Shown piece after piece: positions 22,322 to 33,710 of a stretch of 64,000 nucleotides of DNA. Under the pieces are notes generated by a model. The model did no database searches and was not told the DNA's origin. It saw nothing but the letters and a program-made list of their open reading frames with translations. Made by a program: the position numbers and the translations under genes. How positions within the stretch are numbered: the first letter of the stretch is position 1; each line of letters begins with the position of its first letter. The DNA is from Gongronella butleri. Its lineage: Eukaryota; Mucoromycota; Mucoromycetes; Mucorales; Cunninghamellaceae. Where the stretch lies: assembly GCA_025201375.1 (NCBI GenBank), contig JAIWZP010000014.1, positions 124,001 to 188,000 of the forward strand, given 5' to 3'.

Positions 22322-23572
22322 ATGATACCATCGTTCAGCACGCCTTTGTCTCCACCAGAAAACGACTATTTAAAACGGCCATTGAGCGCGAATTTGTCGA
22401 CGCCTGCTGGTCCGACGCTTGCGCAGCGTCGGCGGAACAACAAGAACTTGTCGCTTTGCCTGCCTTCGTCGTCGACCAACTTGGTGTCGACGCTGCATCA
22501 TAATAGCAGCAGCAGCACCACGATCCATTCGGTTACATCTTCGACATTTCCGCCATTTGTGCCGCCATCGACGCCGTTTTTGCCCTCGCACGAGACGCAG
22601 TCAAAGTATGTGGATGGGCCCGTAATGATTCTACCCGGTGTGTACCTTGGCGACGAGTCCAACAGCCTGGATCTTGCACGACTCAAGGATCTGAGCATCC
22701 AATGCATGATGAATGTCGCCGCCGAGGTCCAGCACCCGTCCGCTGCGCTCTTCTCGCCATGGCACGCGCTGGATGACGAAGGCGCAGCCACAAGCAAGAC
22801 GTCCATGGCCAATTCCACCGATTCGACCAATTCTACGCATTCCAACACGACAATGACGCATCCTTGCCCAACATTGTCCACCTCTTCCTCGTCCACGACC
22901 TCCAGCTACCACAGCTACCATACCACGATCTCGTCGGCGTCATCTGGCATGACGCTCGCTCCCGCATCGTCGTCGTCGTCGTCAAAAGTGCCAATGGCAC
23001 ACGACGACCAGCTTCCATCGCCCATGTACTACAAAAAGCGGCCATGGCACCACCACATTCAGGACAACAACGACGCCGACGTCATCCAGGAGCTGCACGC
23101 CGCCGTCATCGACATTGCACACGCGCGCCAGGCCAACAAACGCGTCCTTGTCCATTGCCAATGCGGCCTTGCCCGCTCCGCCACCGTCCTCATTGCCTAC
23201 GTCATGTATACCAAGCAATTGACCATGCAAGCTGCGCTCGCCCACGTCAAACACCGTGCCAAACACATCAATCCCAATTTCAGCCTCATGTACCATTTGC
23301 GCGAATATGAACAATGGCTGCGAAACACCTATTGGGTCCAAACACCACACACCGTCGTCGCCCCTAGCCCGACCACCATCCCGGCGTCTCCTACAACACC
23401 CTCCACCGCCATTGATCTGTCCGCGAAAAAGCTCAAAACAACCACGTCCTCCTCACTCGCCGCAAAATGGAAATCATTCAAGCAAAAGTCGTCCGCATCG
23501 CCCCTCCGAACCTCATGGTGGCGTCACCCCACGACCCCCATCACCGCCTCATTCTCAAGAAAGGCCTCCTAA
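22322..23572 (+). CDS. Dual-specificity phosphatase, MAPK-phosphatase-like
   Basis: Intronless, 416 aa. The catalytic part starts near residue 95 (PVMILPGVYLGDESNSLDL), and the signature is VHCQCGLARSA with nucleophile Cys near residue 279 and Arg near 285, followed by the AYVMYTKQLT helix and a C-terminal YEQWLRNTYW. A 90-residue Ser/Thr-rich low-complexity insert sits between the first strand and the signature. The N-terminus carries AQRRRNNKNLSLCL, which fits a MAPK docking motif (basic cluster, spacer, alternating hydrophobics). The combination points to a Pmp1/Msg5-type regulator of cell-wall or stress MAPK signalling; the specific MAPK is unknown. The tail is Ser/Thr/Lys-rich. Confidence 0.9.
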   Translation: MIPSFSTPLSPPENDYLKRPLSANLSTPAGPTLAQRRRNNKNLSLCLPSSSTNLVSTLHHNSSSSTTIHSVTSSTFPPFVPPSTPFLPSHETQSKYVDGPVMILPGVYLGDESNSLDLARLKDLSIQCMMNVAAEVQHPSAALFSPWHALDDEGAATSKTSMANSTDSTNSTHSNTTMTHPCPTLSTSSSSTTSSYHSYHTTISSASSGMTLAPASSSSSSKVPMAHDDQLPSPMYYKKRPWHHHIQDNNDADVIQELHAAVIDIAHARQANKRVLVHCQCGLARSATVLIAYVMYTKQLTMQAALAHVKHRAKHINPNFSLMYHLREYEQWLRNTYWVQTPHTVVAPSPTTIPASPTTPSTAIDLSAKKLKTTTSSSLAAKWKSFKQKSSASPLRTSWWRHPTTPITASFSRKAS

Positions 23573-23969
23573 ATCAAAAAAAAAAAAAAAATGGGCGTCC
23601 CTCCTTTTTTTTTTTTCCTGGCTTTTTCCACTCCCCTTCATCTTCGATTGATGTCATACCCCACTCCCTTTTCCTCCCCTCGCTCTCTCCTTTTACCCCT
23701 CCTCTCTCCCTATCTTGTACAGTAAATAACATTTTGCCCGACAATCAATTAGCTATTTGCCAAAATATAAGAAGCCTCTTTTTTCGTGTTTCTCTTGTGC
23801 CACCTGTGTGATCATCCCAATACGCATTGCCATCTTTGGGAAGCGTGGGTTGATTGGATCAGGTGCGATTTATTTTGTGTTTGGAAAAGCAAGTGCAAAA
23901 AAAAAAAAACAGGGAAGAGAGGGGGGAATTGGGAACAAATGAGCTTCCATTTCTGTGTGTTTTTTTATT
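23573..23969. other. Intergenic between convergent 3' ends
   Basis: Holds A and T homopolymer runs and a pyrimidine-rich stretch (23,604-23,720). No gene is supported. Confidence 0.5.
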
Positions 23970-25100
23970 TTATGCTTGTTGCTGCTTCTTATCGTCAGGA
24001 ACAAATTCCTTGCCAGCGACATACACCACGGGCAGTTTCTCGTCATTGACCATGGCAGGCACAGGCGTGTATTCAATGACAATGGTGCGATCTTCGTCGT
24101 CTTGCTGCTGTTCTTGGCGCACACGCATCGTGTAGGCGTGAATAGCAAAGGCAAAGTGCAGCTAAACATTGGGATAAAATGGGGTTTGGAAAAACAAAAA
24201 GACCGACGAGTGCGTGTCAGATGATGATGGGCGTTTTTTTTCCGGTTTTTTCTTTTCTTTTTTTTTTTTTTTTACCTTGAGGAGCATGTTCACGAGCATC
24301 GCCGCAGTAATAACCCAGGCACTTTGGATATAGATGGCTTCACAAGTGTTCATGTCAATCTCGAGGCTGTCGTCTTGGATGACTTCGTTGCAAATCTCGG
24401 TGTGCAGCGTGAAAAGAAGCACGGCACTGGCCACAGAGAATGCCGTGTGCAGCGCAAGGTCCACCCAATAATACACATTGAAGAATTGCAGCTTCTTCAC
24501 ATTGTTCTAAAGAGCGAAAATAAAATAAAGGGATCAATTGCCTATGGATAAGACTTTTTGGTCCATATTGCAAAATTTTTTAAGACGTACCTTGAGCACA
24601 CCGGCAGCGCCAGCAACACAAGCAATGGCTGACAGATACGAGTACAGTGTCAGGCCAAAGACAGTGCCTTGGTCAAAGTCGTCGAAATGGTCGGCCATCG
24701 ATGTCAACGTCAGACCGCCATAAAAGTGCGTCATCGCACCAACAAGAGCAAGGAAAAGAGTCCCTGTCCTACATCAACCATTGGGAAAAAAAAAATCAAT
24801 CAGTCAGTAACGTTGATCGAGGTCCATCGTGATCGTAGGCGGGGAAGGGGGAAGAGGCAGGGGAAAAAAAACACATTGATCAGCGAAAAACAGCTGCGTC
24901 AGGGCGATGTGATGCATGTGTGCGTGCGTATGTGTTTTGTCGTTGGGCGATAAGGTGCGTTTCGAGTCGTGGAGCGAGAACGAAGCCGTCGACGACGAGG
25001 AAAAAAGGGGGAAAAGGGGGAGGGGGAAAACCAGATTGTGGTGTGTAAAAATGGGCATGTTTGCCTACCTTAAACTAATACAAAAGCAGCAGTTCTTCAT
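23970..25100 (-). CDS. Four-pass membrane protein of unknown function
   Basis: Four exons (25100-25069, 24768-24591, 24506-24276, 24161-23970) give 210 aa. The short first exon encodes MKNCCFCISL; the cysteine cluster followed by RTGTLFLALVGA is a pattern I associate with a family of four-pass proteins in early-diverging fungi, possibly palmitoylated. Hydrophobic helices lie at about 11-25, 44-68, 78-100 and 123-147. The second extracytoplasmic loop has two further cysteines (EIC and NTC). The cytoplasmic C-terminus is acidic and Gln-rich with EYTPVP. Function unknown; a tetraspanin- or MARVEL-like organising role is only a suggestion. Intron 3 starts with a run of 16 A. Confidence 0.78.
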
Positions 25101-25969
25101 AGAGGGAAAGTGAGAAATGATAAAAAAAAGAAAAAGGGTATGAAAAGCGAAAGAAAAAGGAAAAAGAAAAGAGCCTTGGCGCAAAAAAAAAAAAAAGAAA
25201 GAGCGAAAAAAAGCGAGGGGTTTGAGTTCCCCCTTCGTCCTCGGCTAGCACCACAGCAAGCAGAAACTCTGGGCCCTGGTTGCGAGTGGTCCAACGACTC
25301 CGATTGGTCTGTTTCACTGCTCAATTGAAGATGAAAAAAGAAGGGCACAGCTGCGCAATGTCCACGAAAGTCGCAACAATAGGCCTTGTGCCACCAACAT
25401 TTTCATCCAAAAGTGTCTGGAAGTATCCGACAGATGGCCGCTCGCCGCTGGCGCCGAGATTTCGCGCACCCTTCTACCGCTTGGCATTTTGGCATGATGG
25501 CCGTTGACATCTTGTCAATTGCACTCAGCAAAGGTATGAATCGGACCTAAACGTGCTTACTGAATGAACACTTGGCACTCTTGTCTCTGTTTGTCACACA
25601 AAAGGCAGTCAACAGCGTGTTCATTTCAAATGAAAAAAAAATGGCATTGCTGCCAGCAGCACCGCCTCTTTTTCACAAGAACACCGCACAGCGCCGCAGC
25701 GAGTCCTTTTGCTTCTATCGTTCCTTTTGCCAAGGCCACGCTGGCCCTTTTTTTTTCCATTGCCATCGTCCATTGTCACGTCATGCTTGTATGCAAATGG
25801 CTTGACAGCCGTGATCCTCCGCAAAAACATTAAAAAAAGGCAGCCGCAGCATGTTTGATGATGTCATTTCTGATGGTGATGGCACTAAATGGTGTGTTTT
25901 TGTTCCAGGCTAGCCCTCCATCGCTCCATGAACGCATCCTTCGTCACTTTTCATGGTGTTTTACTGCCT

Positions 25970-26650
25970 TTAGTGCATCGTGTGAGAAACATCTGCTCTG
26001 TCGAGCGAAAAAAAAAATAAATACACGAAGCCAAATTTGGCGTAGCCGATGCCAAGGGGGGAGTGCCACACCACAAACGCACTTGTGGAAATTGATGCAT
26101 TTGGGCATGCCGAGACAAGATAAACTGACACATGCGGCGGCGATGATCTGAGCGTGGCAAAAAAAAAAAAAAAAAAAAGGTTTTATTGGCGCAGGGTACT
26201 CCTTTGACGCGTATGCCGTCGCTGATGAATGGCGCGCTGGGCACGACGACACGCAACCTAATTCACATTTGACCACGGATCGGATCACGAGAACGCTGGC
26301 AAAATTTCCTCTCGAGACGAGCTCTTTTGCTGCTTTCTGATTGTTTATCGATGGAATGACAAAATCTCCAAGGAACTCTGCCCCATGAGCCAATGGTTCC
26401 AAGTTTTCTCGCTCGAATGAGCCCGCCTCCAGAGATCTATGCCACTGAATGGCATGCAACGACGATTTAATGCCCTATTTTCGGCTCAAAGCCCATCATC
26501 TCAACGAAAAATACCTGGAACTCTGAGAAAAACACACCATCAGAAAAAAAAACACGCGCCTCTGCATACATGGACATTCGCGATCCGTGAAAAAGAGTGA
26601 TATTTTTGGCAATTTGACACGGTTTCAAAATCATATGATAGACATTATTC
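25970..26650. repeat. Dispersed repeat, family C, copy 1
   Basis: Matches 28,427-29,330 in the same order and orientation: a left part with GTGTGAGAA, GCGTAG and GATGCCAAGG, a middle part with GATTGGATCACG-like sequence, and a right part with TTCTCG(C/T)TCGAATG and GAGATCT. A poly-A run (26,158-26,178) interrupts it. Copy 2 has about 160 extra bases near 28,700-28,865. The right half also occurs at 62,160-62,960. Confidence 0.7.
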
Positions 26651-26982
26651 GCCGCGCAGCGGGGCAGATTACGAGTGATGCAAGCGTGCAACGCGGCGCA
26701 CAGCCAACAATTTCGCGCCATTGACATCTTTTTTTCAGACCGGCATGTCTTTGCGTGGCCAAGACATGACCTTTTTACTACTTGCTTGGACCCCACTTTT
26801 TTTTTTTTGTGACGCAGGTACGATTGATATAATGCAGTCACTTCCAAATGCGCGTCATTGATCTCCTTTTTTCAGACGGACGCGCAATCTTGCGCGGCGT
26901 CACTAGTTCACTGTTAATGTATGCACAATGCATGAATTACAGTACACAAGTTTAACACTGGTTCCCCCATTTTTTCATGGAT

Positions 26983-27089
26983 CGCGGTGAAACTGACACC
27001 TCCAAAAGAGACGCGCTCGGGCGTCACTTTCCAATCGTTTGCAAGCCCGATGAACATTTTTGCATGCTTGCAAAAGTCGATCAAACATT
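26983..27089. repeat. Dispersed repeat, family A, copy 2
   Basis: Same-orientation match to 14,102-14,211, with AAAAGTCGATCAAACATT identical in both. It lies between family C copy 1 and a set of tandem repeats. Confidence 0.7.
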
Positions 27090-27169
27090 GGATTGATTTT
27101 CAAACCAATTTTTCACAAAAACTGGATAAACAGCCAGCGGTGCTTTTATGATAGAGGGTGCTGAACATA

Positions 27170-27800
27170 AAAAGCCGGCGATGTGAAGTTTTTTTTCAGA
27201 GATTGGATCACTCAGTCCTGAGAAAATGTATTTTTCATAAATTCAGGGCCAAATCGGGAGCAAATAGATCCCTGAAAGGTAACTCGCCCAAAAATCGACG
27301 CGATGTCTCCAAACCACAAGCGCTTTTACCGCGTTTTACCACTGATTCATTTGAGGTGTCTCACGTGTCGGGGCGGTCAGCCGTTGCTGCGGTACGTGAC
27401 CAAATGCTGGTGAATTTACCCCATTTACGCCTATGAAACCGGTGCCTCATTTGAAACTTGCGCACCTGGTCTCAAATTTGGACCAGTTGATGGTATACCT
27501 AATTCTTCGGTGTTGTTAAGTTTTTTTGCGAATCGGAATGCTCAGTCTCGAGAAATCTCGAGATTCGTGTTTGTTAGTGATAACCCAGTGCCAAGTAATA
27601 TTTTACGCGTTTCTCCCGATGAACTTAACCATCTGGCTCCAAATTTAGACCAGTGGATATTCAACCGAAGACTTCGATGATTTCAAGTTTTTTTCGCAAA
27701 TTGGATCACTCTGTCTTGAGAAATAGCGAGATTTGTGTTTGCTAGTGAAAACGCAGGGCCGATCGCAGAACCAAAATAATATTTTACGCGTATTAGTCGT
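27170..27800. repeat. Imperfect tandem repeat, about three units
   Basis: Three diverged units start near 27,187, 27,520 and 27,688. Each has a T run, then a GATTGGATCACTC-like segment and TGAGAAA. Units 2 and 3 also share GAGATT(C/T)GTGTTTG(T/C)TAGTGA and end in AATATTTTACGCGT. No coding frame is conserved between units. Confidence 0.55.
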
Positions 27801-28426
27801 TTTTCAAAGTAAAATCATGGTTGGATCACGGGCCAAGGCTCACGACCTTGATATTTCGGCGCGTCTCGGTTCAAAAAAGGTCTTTACATTTGGAGGTCAA
27901 TCAGACGGTTGTAGTGAAATCCCCAAAAAATGCCGATTTTCACAAATGCAACCTTAAAGACTGTAAACCATGAGTGGATCGCCTCGAATATTGTTTCATT
28001 AGGCTTTTTTGCCGCGTCTTTTTTCAACATGGCGATAAAAAACAGAGTCCCGTTGAGTCGATGTTCAGATAAACCCAAAATACAGTATATACTATTCTAG
28101 ATCTCCTGAAATGCTGAGAGTGCTTTTAGAGGACATGTAATGTGTTTCCTCTGAGTGTAAAATTTACTTTAGAATCGAATAGTGTTAATTTGGTTCCGTG
28201 CTCTCTTAGTAAAAACGCACATTTACCTCCAAAAATCAAAATCAGCCAAAATATTGTCAAAGTGCAATTTAGTCAAATTTTAATAAGCTGACGGACACTG
28301 ATTGATAACTTTATTCGATTCTAAATTAAAATTTTTCATTGGCATTGCAAAACAAAATTGTGAATAGTGCAGTTTTTGTAGCACATGCATTGGAGCAAGC
28401 GGCAAAAATTAACCGAGATCGCCAAG

Positions 28427-29760
28427 TGCACGGTGTCTTGTGTGAGAATCTGCTCTGGCGAGCGAGAAAACAACACATGAAGCAAAATTGGCGTAGACGA
28501 TGCCAAGGAAAGTGTCGCACTTCACACGTTCTTGTGGAAAAAGATTCATTTGGGCATGCTGTGGCAAAAACAGGGGTTTATTGCACGGGATTCTTCTTTG
28601 ATGCGTGCGTCGTCATTGATGAATGACGCACTGGACACGACGACACGCCACCTGAGTCAAAGCTGACACGGATTGGATCACGGGAACGCCGGCAAATCTC
28701 GAATGCGTGGCTTTTAAACATTTACATTTGCGCAGTCCTGTTGGAGCAGTGGACAGCAAGTGACAAGTAGAAGAAAAACTCTTAACTTGCTCTGTCTGTG
28801 ATTCTGTGCAACAAGTACGAGGATCGATGAGAACGGTGTCAAGAAACTCGAGAAATATGCTATTTTGCTATTTTCTGGTTGCATGTCGATGGATTGACAA
28901 ATCTACACAAAAATCTGCTCCATGACTCACTGGTTCCAAGCCTTCTCGTTCGAATGCGCCTACTCTGGGAGATCTGTGGCCACTGGTGTGCGAGCAAACA
29001 CCAATTTCGAAAATCACGGATTTTCCCTAAGGTACAGTCGAGGGATGGAAAATTGAGAAATTTATTTCCCCAGATCGCCGCGCCATTCAACCCCCACATG
29101 GTAAAGCCACTCCGATATCCGATAGAAAAGGCATAAAAACATCAGGTCCATCGACTGGTTTTCCCGTAAGACGAAAAAAATGGCAAATTTTCATCTCAAA
29201 GTTAACTCAACGAGTATTTGCCACAGCGCTCTGGAAGCTATATCATCAGAAAGAGCGTGGATTGCTGCATATGTGGACATAGATGATCAATAAAAAAAGA
29301 GATTTTTGGCTTTTTTGAGACGGTCTCAAAACCATTAATGTTTTTCGGCGCGTGATAAACCGCGTCAAGCGTCAAGTTACACGCGCCGGTTCCCAATCAA
29401 ATTTATGCACCTGGCGCCTCTCTTGCTAGTGGACACTTCGGCGTGCCTTTATGGGCGCATTTTCCTAGTGAGAATCGCATTTGAAATTTAATAGAAAAAC
29501 ACTCATTGCTCGTCAACGACCAGATAGGTCACGCTCCTTTTTGGCCTTTTCAAGGTTTCCTTCTCTCGGGTTCTCTACTGTGTAAGTTTGGCGCAATTCT
29601 GATGACTCGAATTTTTCACTTTGGTTTGCGGGCTCAAAATGAGCAAAATCGTATTTTGACATTTGAGCCAGTTTTGCTCCAGCCTGCGCATGTCAATCTT
29701 TACAAAAGATGTTTTGGATGATGTTTGTCGCCTATTTATGCGCCTAAAACCCGGGGGATC
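28427..29760. repeat. Dispersed repeat, family C, copy 2 (longest)
   Basis: Most complete copy. The left part matches 25,970-26,330 and the right part (28,867-29,760) matches 62,160-62,960, including ATCATCAGAAAGAGC, GCGTCAAGTT and TGGGCGC. All copies face the same way. The right boundary is unclear and no terminal inverted repeat, poly-A tail or target duplication was identified. Confidence 0.65.
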
Positions 29761-30118
29761 GATGATCGGGATTGGCGAGAAAATCGCAATCCTCTGTCAT
29801 TTGACCATTTTCCCGTCAAATGACAACCTAAAGCAACAAGCCTGACCTTTTTGTTAATGGGATGATGAGAATGGGTGCACGTCCGCAACGCATGCCATCA
29901 AAAGAGTCCAATGGCAGAGTTGGTCGTGCGCGAAATGGGCAAAAATACGCCATTTGCGTCACAAAACGAATATTTGTGGCCAAGACCGCGTACGTAGCCA
30001 CCCCGACGAACGCGGTTGAAAAAGAATGCGCTTGAACATGTAGCTTAGCCCCCATTGTCTTATGGGGCAGGGAAAAGGTTGATTCGAGTGCGGACAAAAA
30101 CAAAAAAGAAATCGTTTT

Positions 30119-33100
30119 TTATTGTGGGTGAAATGAGTAGAGCCACTCTGTGTCATTGACGCGTGTGTTCCAGTCAATGTTTCTAAAGGACACGGTGGCG
30201 GCTGGATCAGGGGATGCAACGGACATGGCGGCCATGGCGGCAATGGGAGGGGGTGGTGGAGGATGCTGCGTGGAATTGCCTTGTGGCGCGGCCATGGAGG
30301 TAGCCAGTGCATTTGTGATGACTGGCGCCGAGACCAAGTCTTGCGGGTGTTGTTGCTGTTGTTGTTGTTGCGACTGGTGTGCCGTCGTGGGCAATGGCTG
30401 CTGCAGCGGCGCTGGCACTGGTTTGGGTTGAAATGCAAAGGATGTGGCGTCCATGGGCGAATGCAGCGTTTTCATCATGGACGCGGTGAACAGATCGGGA
30501 ACGGTGTCTTGCTGCAGCATGACTGGTGGCTGTGGTGGCATGGGATGTGCATGATTCACATGATGATTGACGTGATTGACGTGATTTTGCTGCTGTGGCT
30601 GGTCCACGTAGATGATGGGCATGGGGGCTGCTGGAAAGAGATGCTGAGGTGCGTTGCCCGGGTGGTGCTGGTAGATGGGCGCGGCGGGGTACATGGTGGC
30701 TGGATCGACAATGGATGACGCGTCGCGATGCATGAACAAGGCTGGGTCTGGATGAATTGAAGACGAAGAAGACGACGCCGACGCCGACGACGGTGTAAAA
30801 GGCGGGACGGAATGCATCGACACGGTACCATCGGTCGATAAAAAGAAAAAGCTGCTACCAACGTCCGATCTGGATCTTTTGCGCATGGCTGCCATTTTCG
30901 ATGCCGTTTCGTCGCCATGGTCATTTTCATTGTCATTGCTGTTGTTGTTATTGTTGTCGTTGTTGTTCTGCTGATGATGGATGCCTTGGCGTGCGGATGA
31001 AGTGGACGTGGTGGACATGGTGGACACGGGAATCACTTGTTTCGGCAACAATAAATCGTCGTCGACAATCGGGTCGCCCATGGCTGGACGCTTGCCCTTC
31101 ATGTTGACAGTGGGCTGCATGCTAATTGCCTGCGGAACAAGGCCATTGGGGTGCCACGATTGTCTCTGGAATAATAAACTCGATGTGAATGAGAATTTGT
31201 TCAATTGCTCCACGTCGATTTTCGTCTTTAGTCGGCGGCGCAATAGTGATGGCTGCGGCATGGGTGTATGATGATGATTAGAGGCCGCGTCGTCGTCGTC
31301 CTCCGTGGTGGCAGTCGCCGTGGCTGTCGCCATGGCCATGGCCATGAATTGTTGCTGAGACGCGTCATTGGCGTTTTCTGAATTAGTGGTCATGGTGGTT
31401 GGTGGCTGTGTGGATGTGGACGTGGACGTGGACGATGGCGCGGGCGTCATCATGGAAAAAGGTTGTGTGAGTGGCGGCATGGCGCTCGCATTCGCGTCGG
31501 TCCACATGTTTGGCGTGGCGGTGGTGGGGGTGGGCGTGATGGGTGATAGTGCCGTATCGGCCAGGACAGCCATAGCCGGTGTATCGGAAAAGATGGATGG
31601 ACGGCTTGTGGCCAAGTAGCGCAAGCAATCGCGCGCAAATGTCCATGTCAGCGCGTCATGTTCGAGAATCTGCCCGAGCGCCTCCAATTGCGTCGATGGC
31701 GTGGACACGCGCAACAACACGGTGGCCGCCATACACAGTGCACGGTAACGCATCGATAAAAGCGACGGCGACGAAGCCTGGTGCGTGGTATTGTCCTGAT
31801 TCGTGGCACGCATCACCTTGAGAATGTGCACCACCTCCTCGCTCGCTTGCAGGCACGCCTGCTGGCTCAATGTACATGGACAACCATCAAACTCATCCTC
31901 TTCGTTGCCAAAAAACGCGAGCGGACGCGTCCATTGACTCGACAGCACCTGGATCGTCAAAATGCACCGGTACAAATTCATGGTTTGCTGTGATGGCGTG
32001 GCTTTTTCAAACGGTGTCTGTCCAGCGAGGTGCTCACATTTTTCCTGAGAGATGGGCGAGTGGGCGGGCCAGTAAGTGGAACAAAACAAAAATGGGAACA
32101 GAAAAAAAAAGAGAGCAAAAACAGAGGACAAACAGCGAATAGCGAGCAGATTTGAAAAAAAGAAGAGGGCACAGCATACGAAATGAAGCAAATTAAAGAG
32201 AGAGGGAGAGAGAGCAGAAAGGAAAAAGAGCAAAAAAAAAAAAAAAAAAAAAAAAAGGTCCGGTTAATGGCTCGTTTTCATGGTCCAAATAATCGATTTT
32301 TTACAATGACAGAGGCAACGGAAGGTGGGTTTGGCGGGGCGACGACGAGCAGGGTGTTGAGGAAGGGTGTGTAGCTAGTAAGGACGTGCCATGCCCATGA
32401 ATCATGTGTTTTTCTGATTTGTGGCAAAGGCCAGGGCAAGGGGACGGCCGGATCAAGGCGATTGAGGTAGACCGAGAGCCAAACATGCCATGCGTGGAGA
32501 ATATAGGCGAGCGAGATGAGTTTTGGATGATTTTCGTCGTTTTCGTGGTTTTCGGTGCCATTGCGTGCGGCAGAGCGGCAGCGCTCAAGGCAGCCGTGGG
32601 CCAGTCGGCATGTCATGTACGCTTGTTCCTCGCTGATGTGTGCGCATTGGTAATGGATGAGCAAAATGCCGGCTTGTAGCATGACCCATAGTGTTTGGCT
32701 GTCTTGAACCGGTGGCGATGCGTGGATGGCCATTTGCATCCATCGACGGTGCACCGATGTGTAAAACGCGTGCGCCACGTCCATCATCATGGTGTTTGGA
32801 CTGAGGGTTTGACCGGCACCCAAGAACGTCAGGGCCAAAATCGCATCGACAATCAATTCATCGGCCATGAATCGCTGCACATCTCTCAGGTACTCGTGCT
32901 GCGCATGAATGGTATTGCTGCGCTTCTTGACATTGCGCGGCGCCCATACGGGGAAGTGCAAAAGCAATCGATGGTCCGAGTCGCCGGCAGCCGATCGTCG
33001 ATTCAGCTCGTATTCGCCATCCATGGTGTGAATCGATGGAAAGCACGTCCGTGTCGCCATTTGCCGTGTCAATTGCGCACCATCGACAAACAGTGAATAA

Positions 33101-33710
33101 AGCGAATTGTGTTCTAAAAACAGGCGCAAGGCGACCTGGGCAATGTCCACGGGCACTTCCACGGCACCCGTCGACGATTTACGTGTGCGATGCCATTGCG
33201 ACATCAAGTGATGGAGACGCGTCCACACGGTGATTGGCTGCGTCGTCACATGGAAATAGTCAAAAAGTAAAGGAGGAAGTCGCGACGATGAAGGAATGCG
33301 CGCACTAGAGAGCGACGCGTACAAATCATTATCCACATCCATTGGATGCAATTTGCTGAGATCGAAAACGGACGCGGCGGCGGCGTCGGCGGTGGTGGCG
33401 ACAGGAGGCGACGCCGATCGCCGCTTACTATTGGGTGACGAGGTTGTTGAGGACAACGCCTTGTTGCCATCCAGCGGCACGTAATGGCACGCCAATTGCG
33501 TCCGCTGGCATCGGTCACAAGGCTTGCCTACGAATTGGGGAGGGCCAAATTGGGGTCCAATCAGCTCAATCCCTTTTTTTTTTTCTCATTGAACTTACGC
33601 CCGTCGCAGCGCAACTTCTTCTTGCGGCATTGTTGGCAAGCATTGACCACCTTTCGCCGCAAAGGGAAGCTCTCTTTTGAGCATGTCTGCCATCGAAATT
33701 TGCCGCCCAT
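30119..33710 (-). CDS. Zn2Cys6 transcription factor with long low-complexity C-terminus
   Basis: Exons 33710-33599, 33527-32305 and 32044-30119 give 1,086 aa. The zinc cluster is at residues 25-51 with spacing C-x2-C-x6-C-x5-C-x2-C-x6-C and a basic CQQCRKKKLRC core; intron 1 splits it after RCDG. Residues about 85-480 read as an ordered helical region resembling the fungal-specific transcription factor domain (for example FFVDG-like loops, HAFYTSVHRRWMQMAI). Residues about 600-1,080 are low complexity: Asn, Gln, His, Pro, Ser and Met runs, with single ordered patches such as LLRRRLKTKIDVEQLNKFSF and a conserved-looking end TEWLYSFHPQ. Intron 2 donor ATT/GTAAAA is chosen because both sides are phase 0 and no other donor lies before the stop at 32,278. 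Target genes unknown. Confidence 0.9.

Larger units (their letters stand above)
25101..30118. other. Five-kilobase gene-free region of diverged repeats
   Basis: The first 250 bases, A-rich on this strand, are probably the leader of the four-pass protein gene. From about 25,950 to 29,800 the DNA consists largely of dispersed repeats, listed separately. Open frames are short, interrupted and mutually inconsistent between repeat copies. The last 300 bases are the 3' flank of the Zn2Cys6 gene. Confidence 0.65.

Noticed and set aside
25331..25507. Short ATG frame reading about 58 residues
   Set aside because: Lies in the gap upstream of a minus-strand gene, with no splice partner and no family; below what I can support.
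25950..29800. Degenerate retrotransposon or DNA transposon with coding remains
   Set aside because: No reverse transcriptase, integrase or transposase motif was found in any frame, and no terminal repeats were seen; kept only as non-coding repeats.
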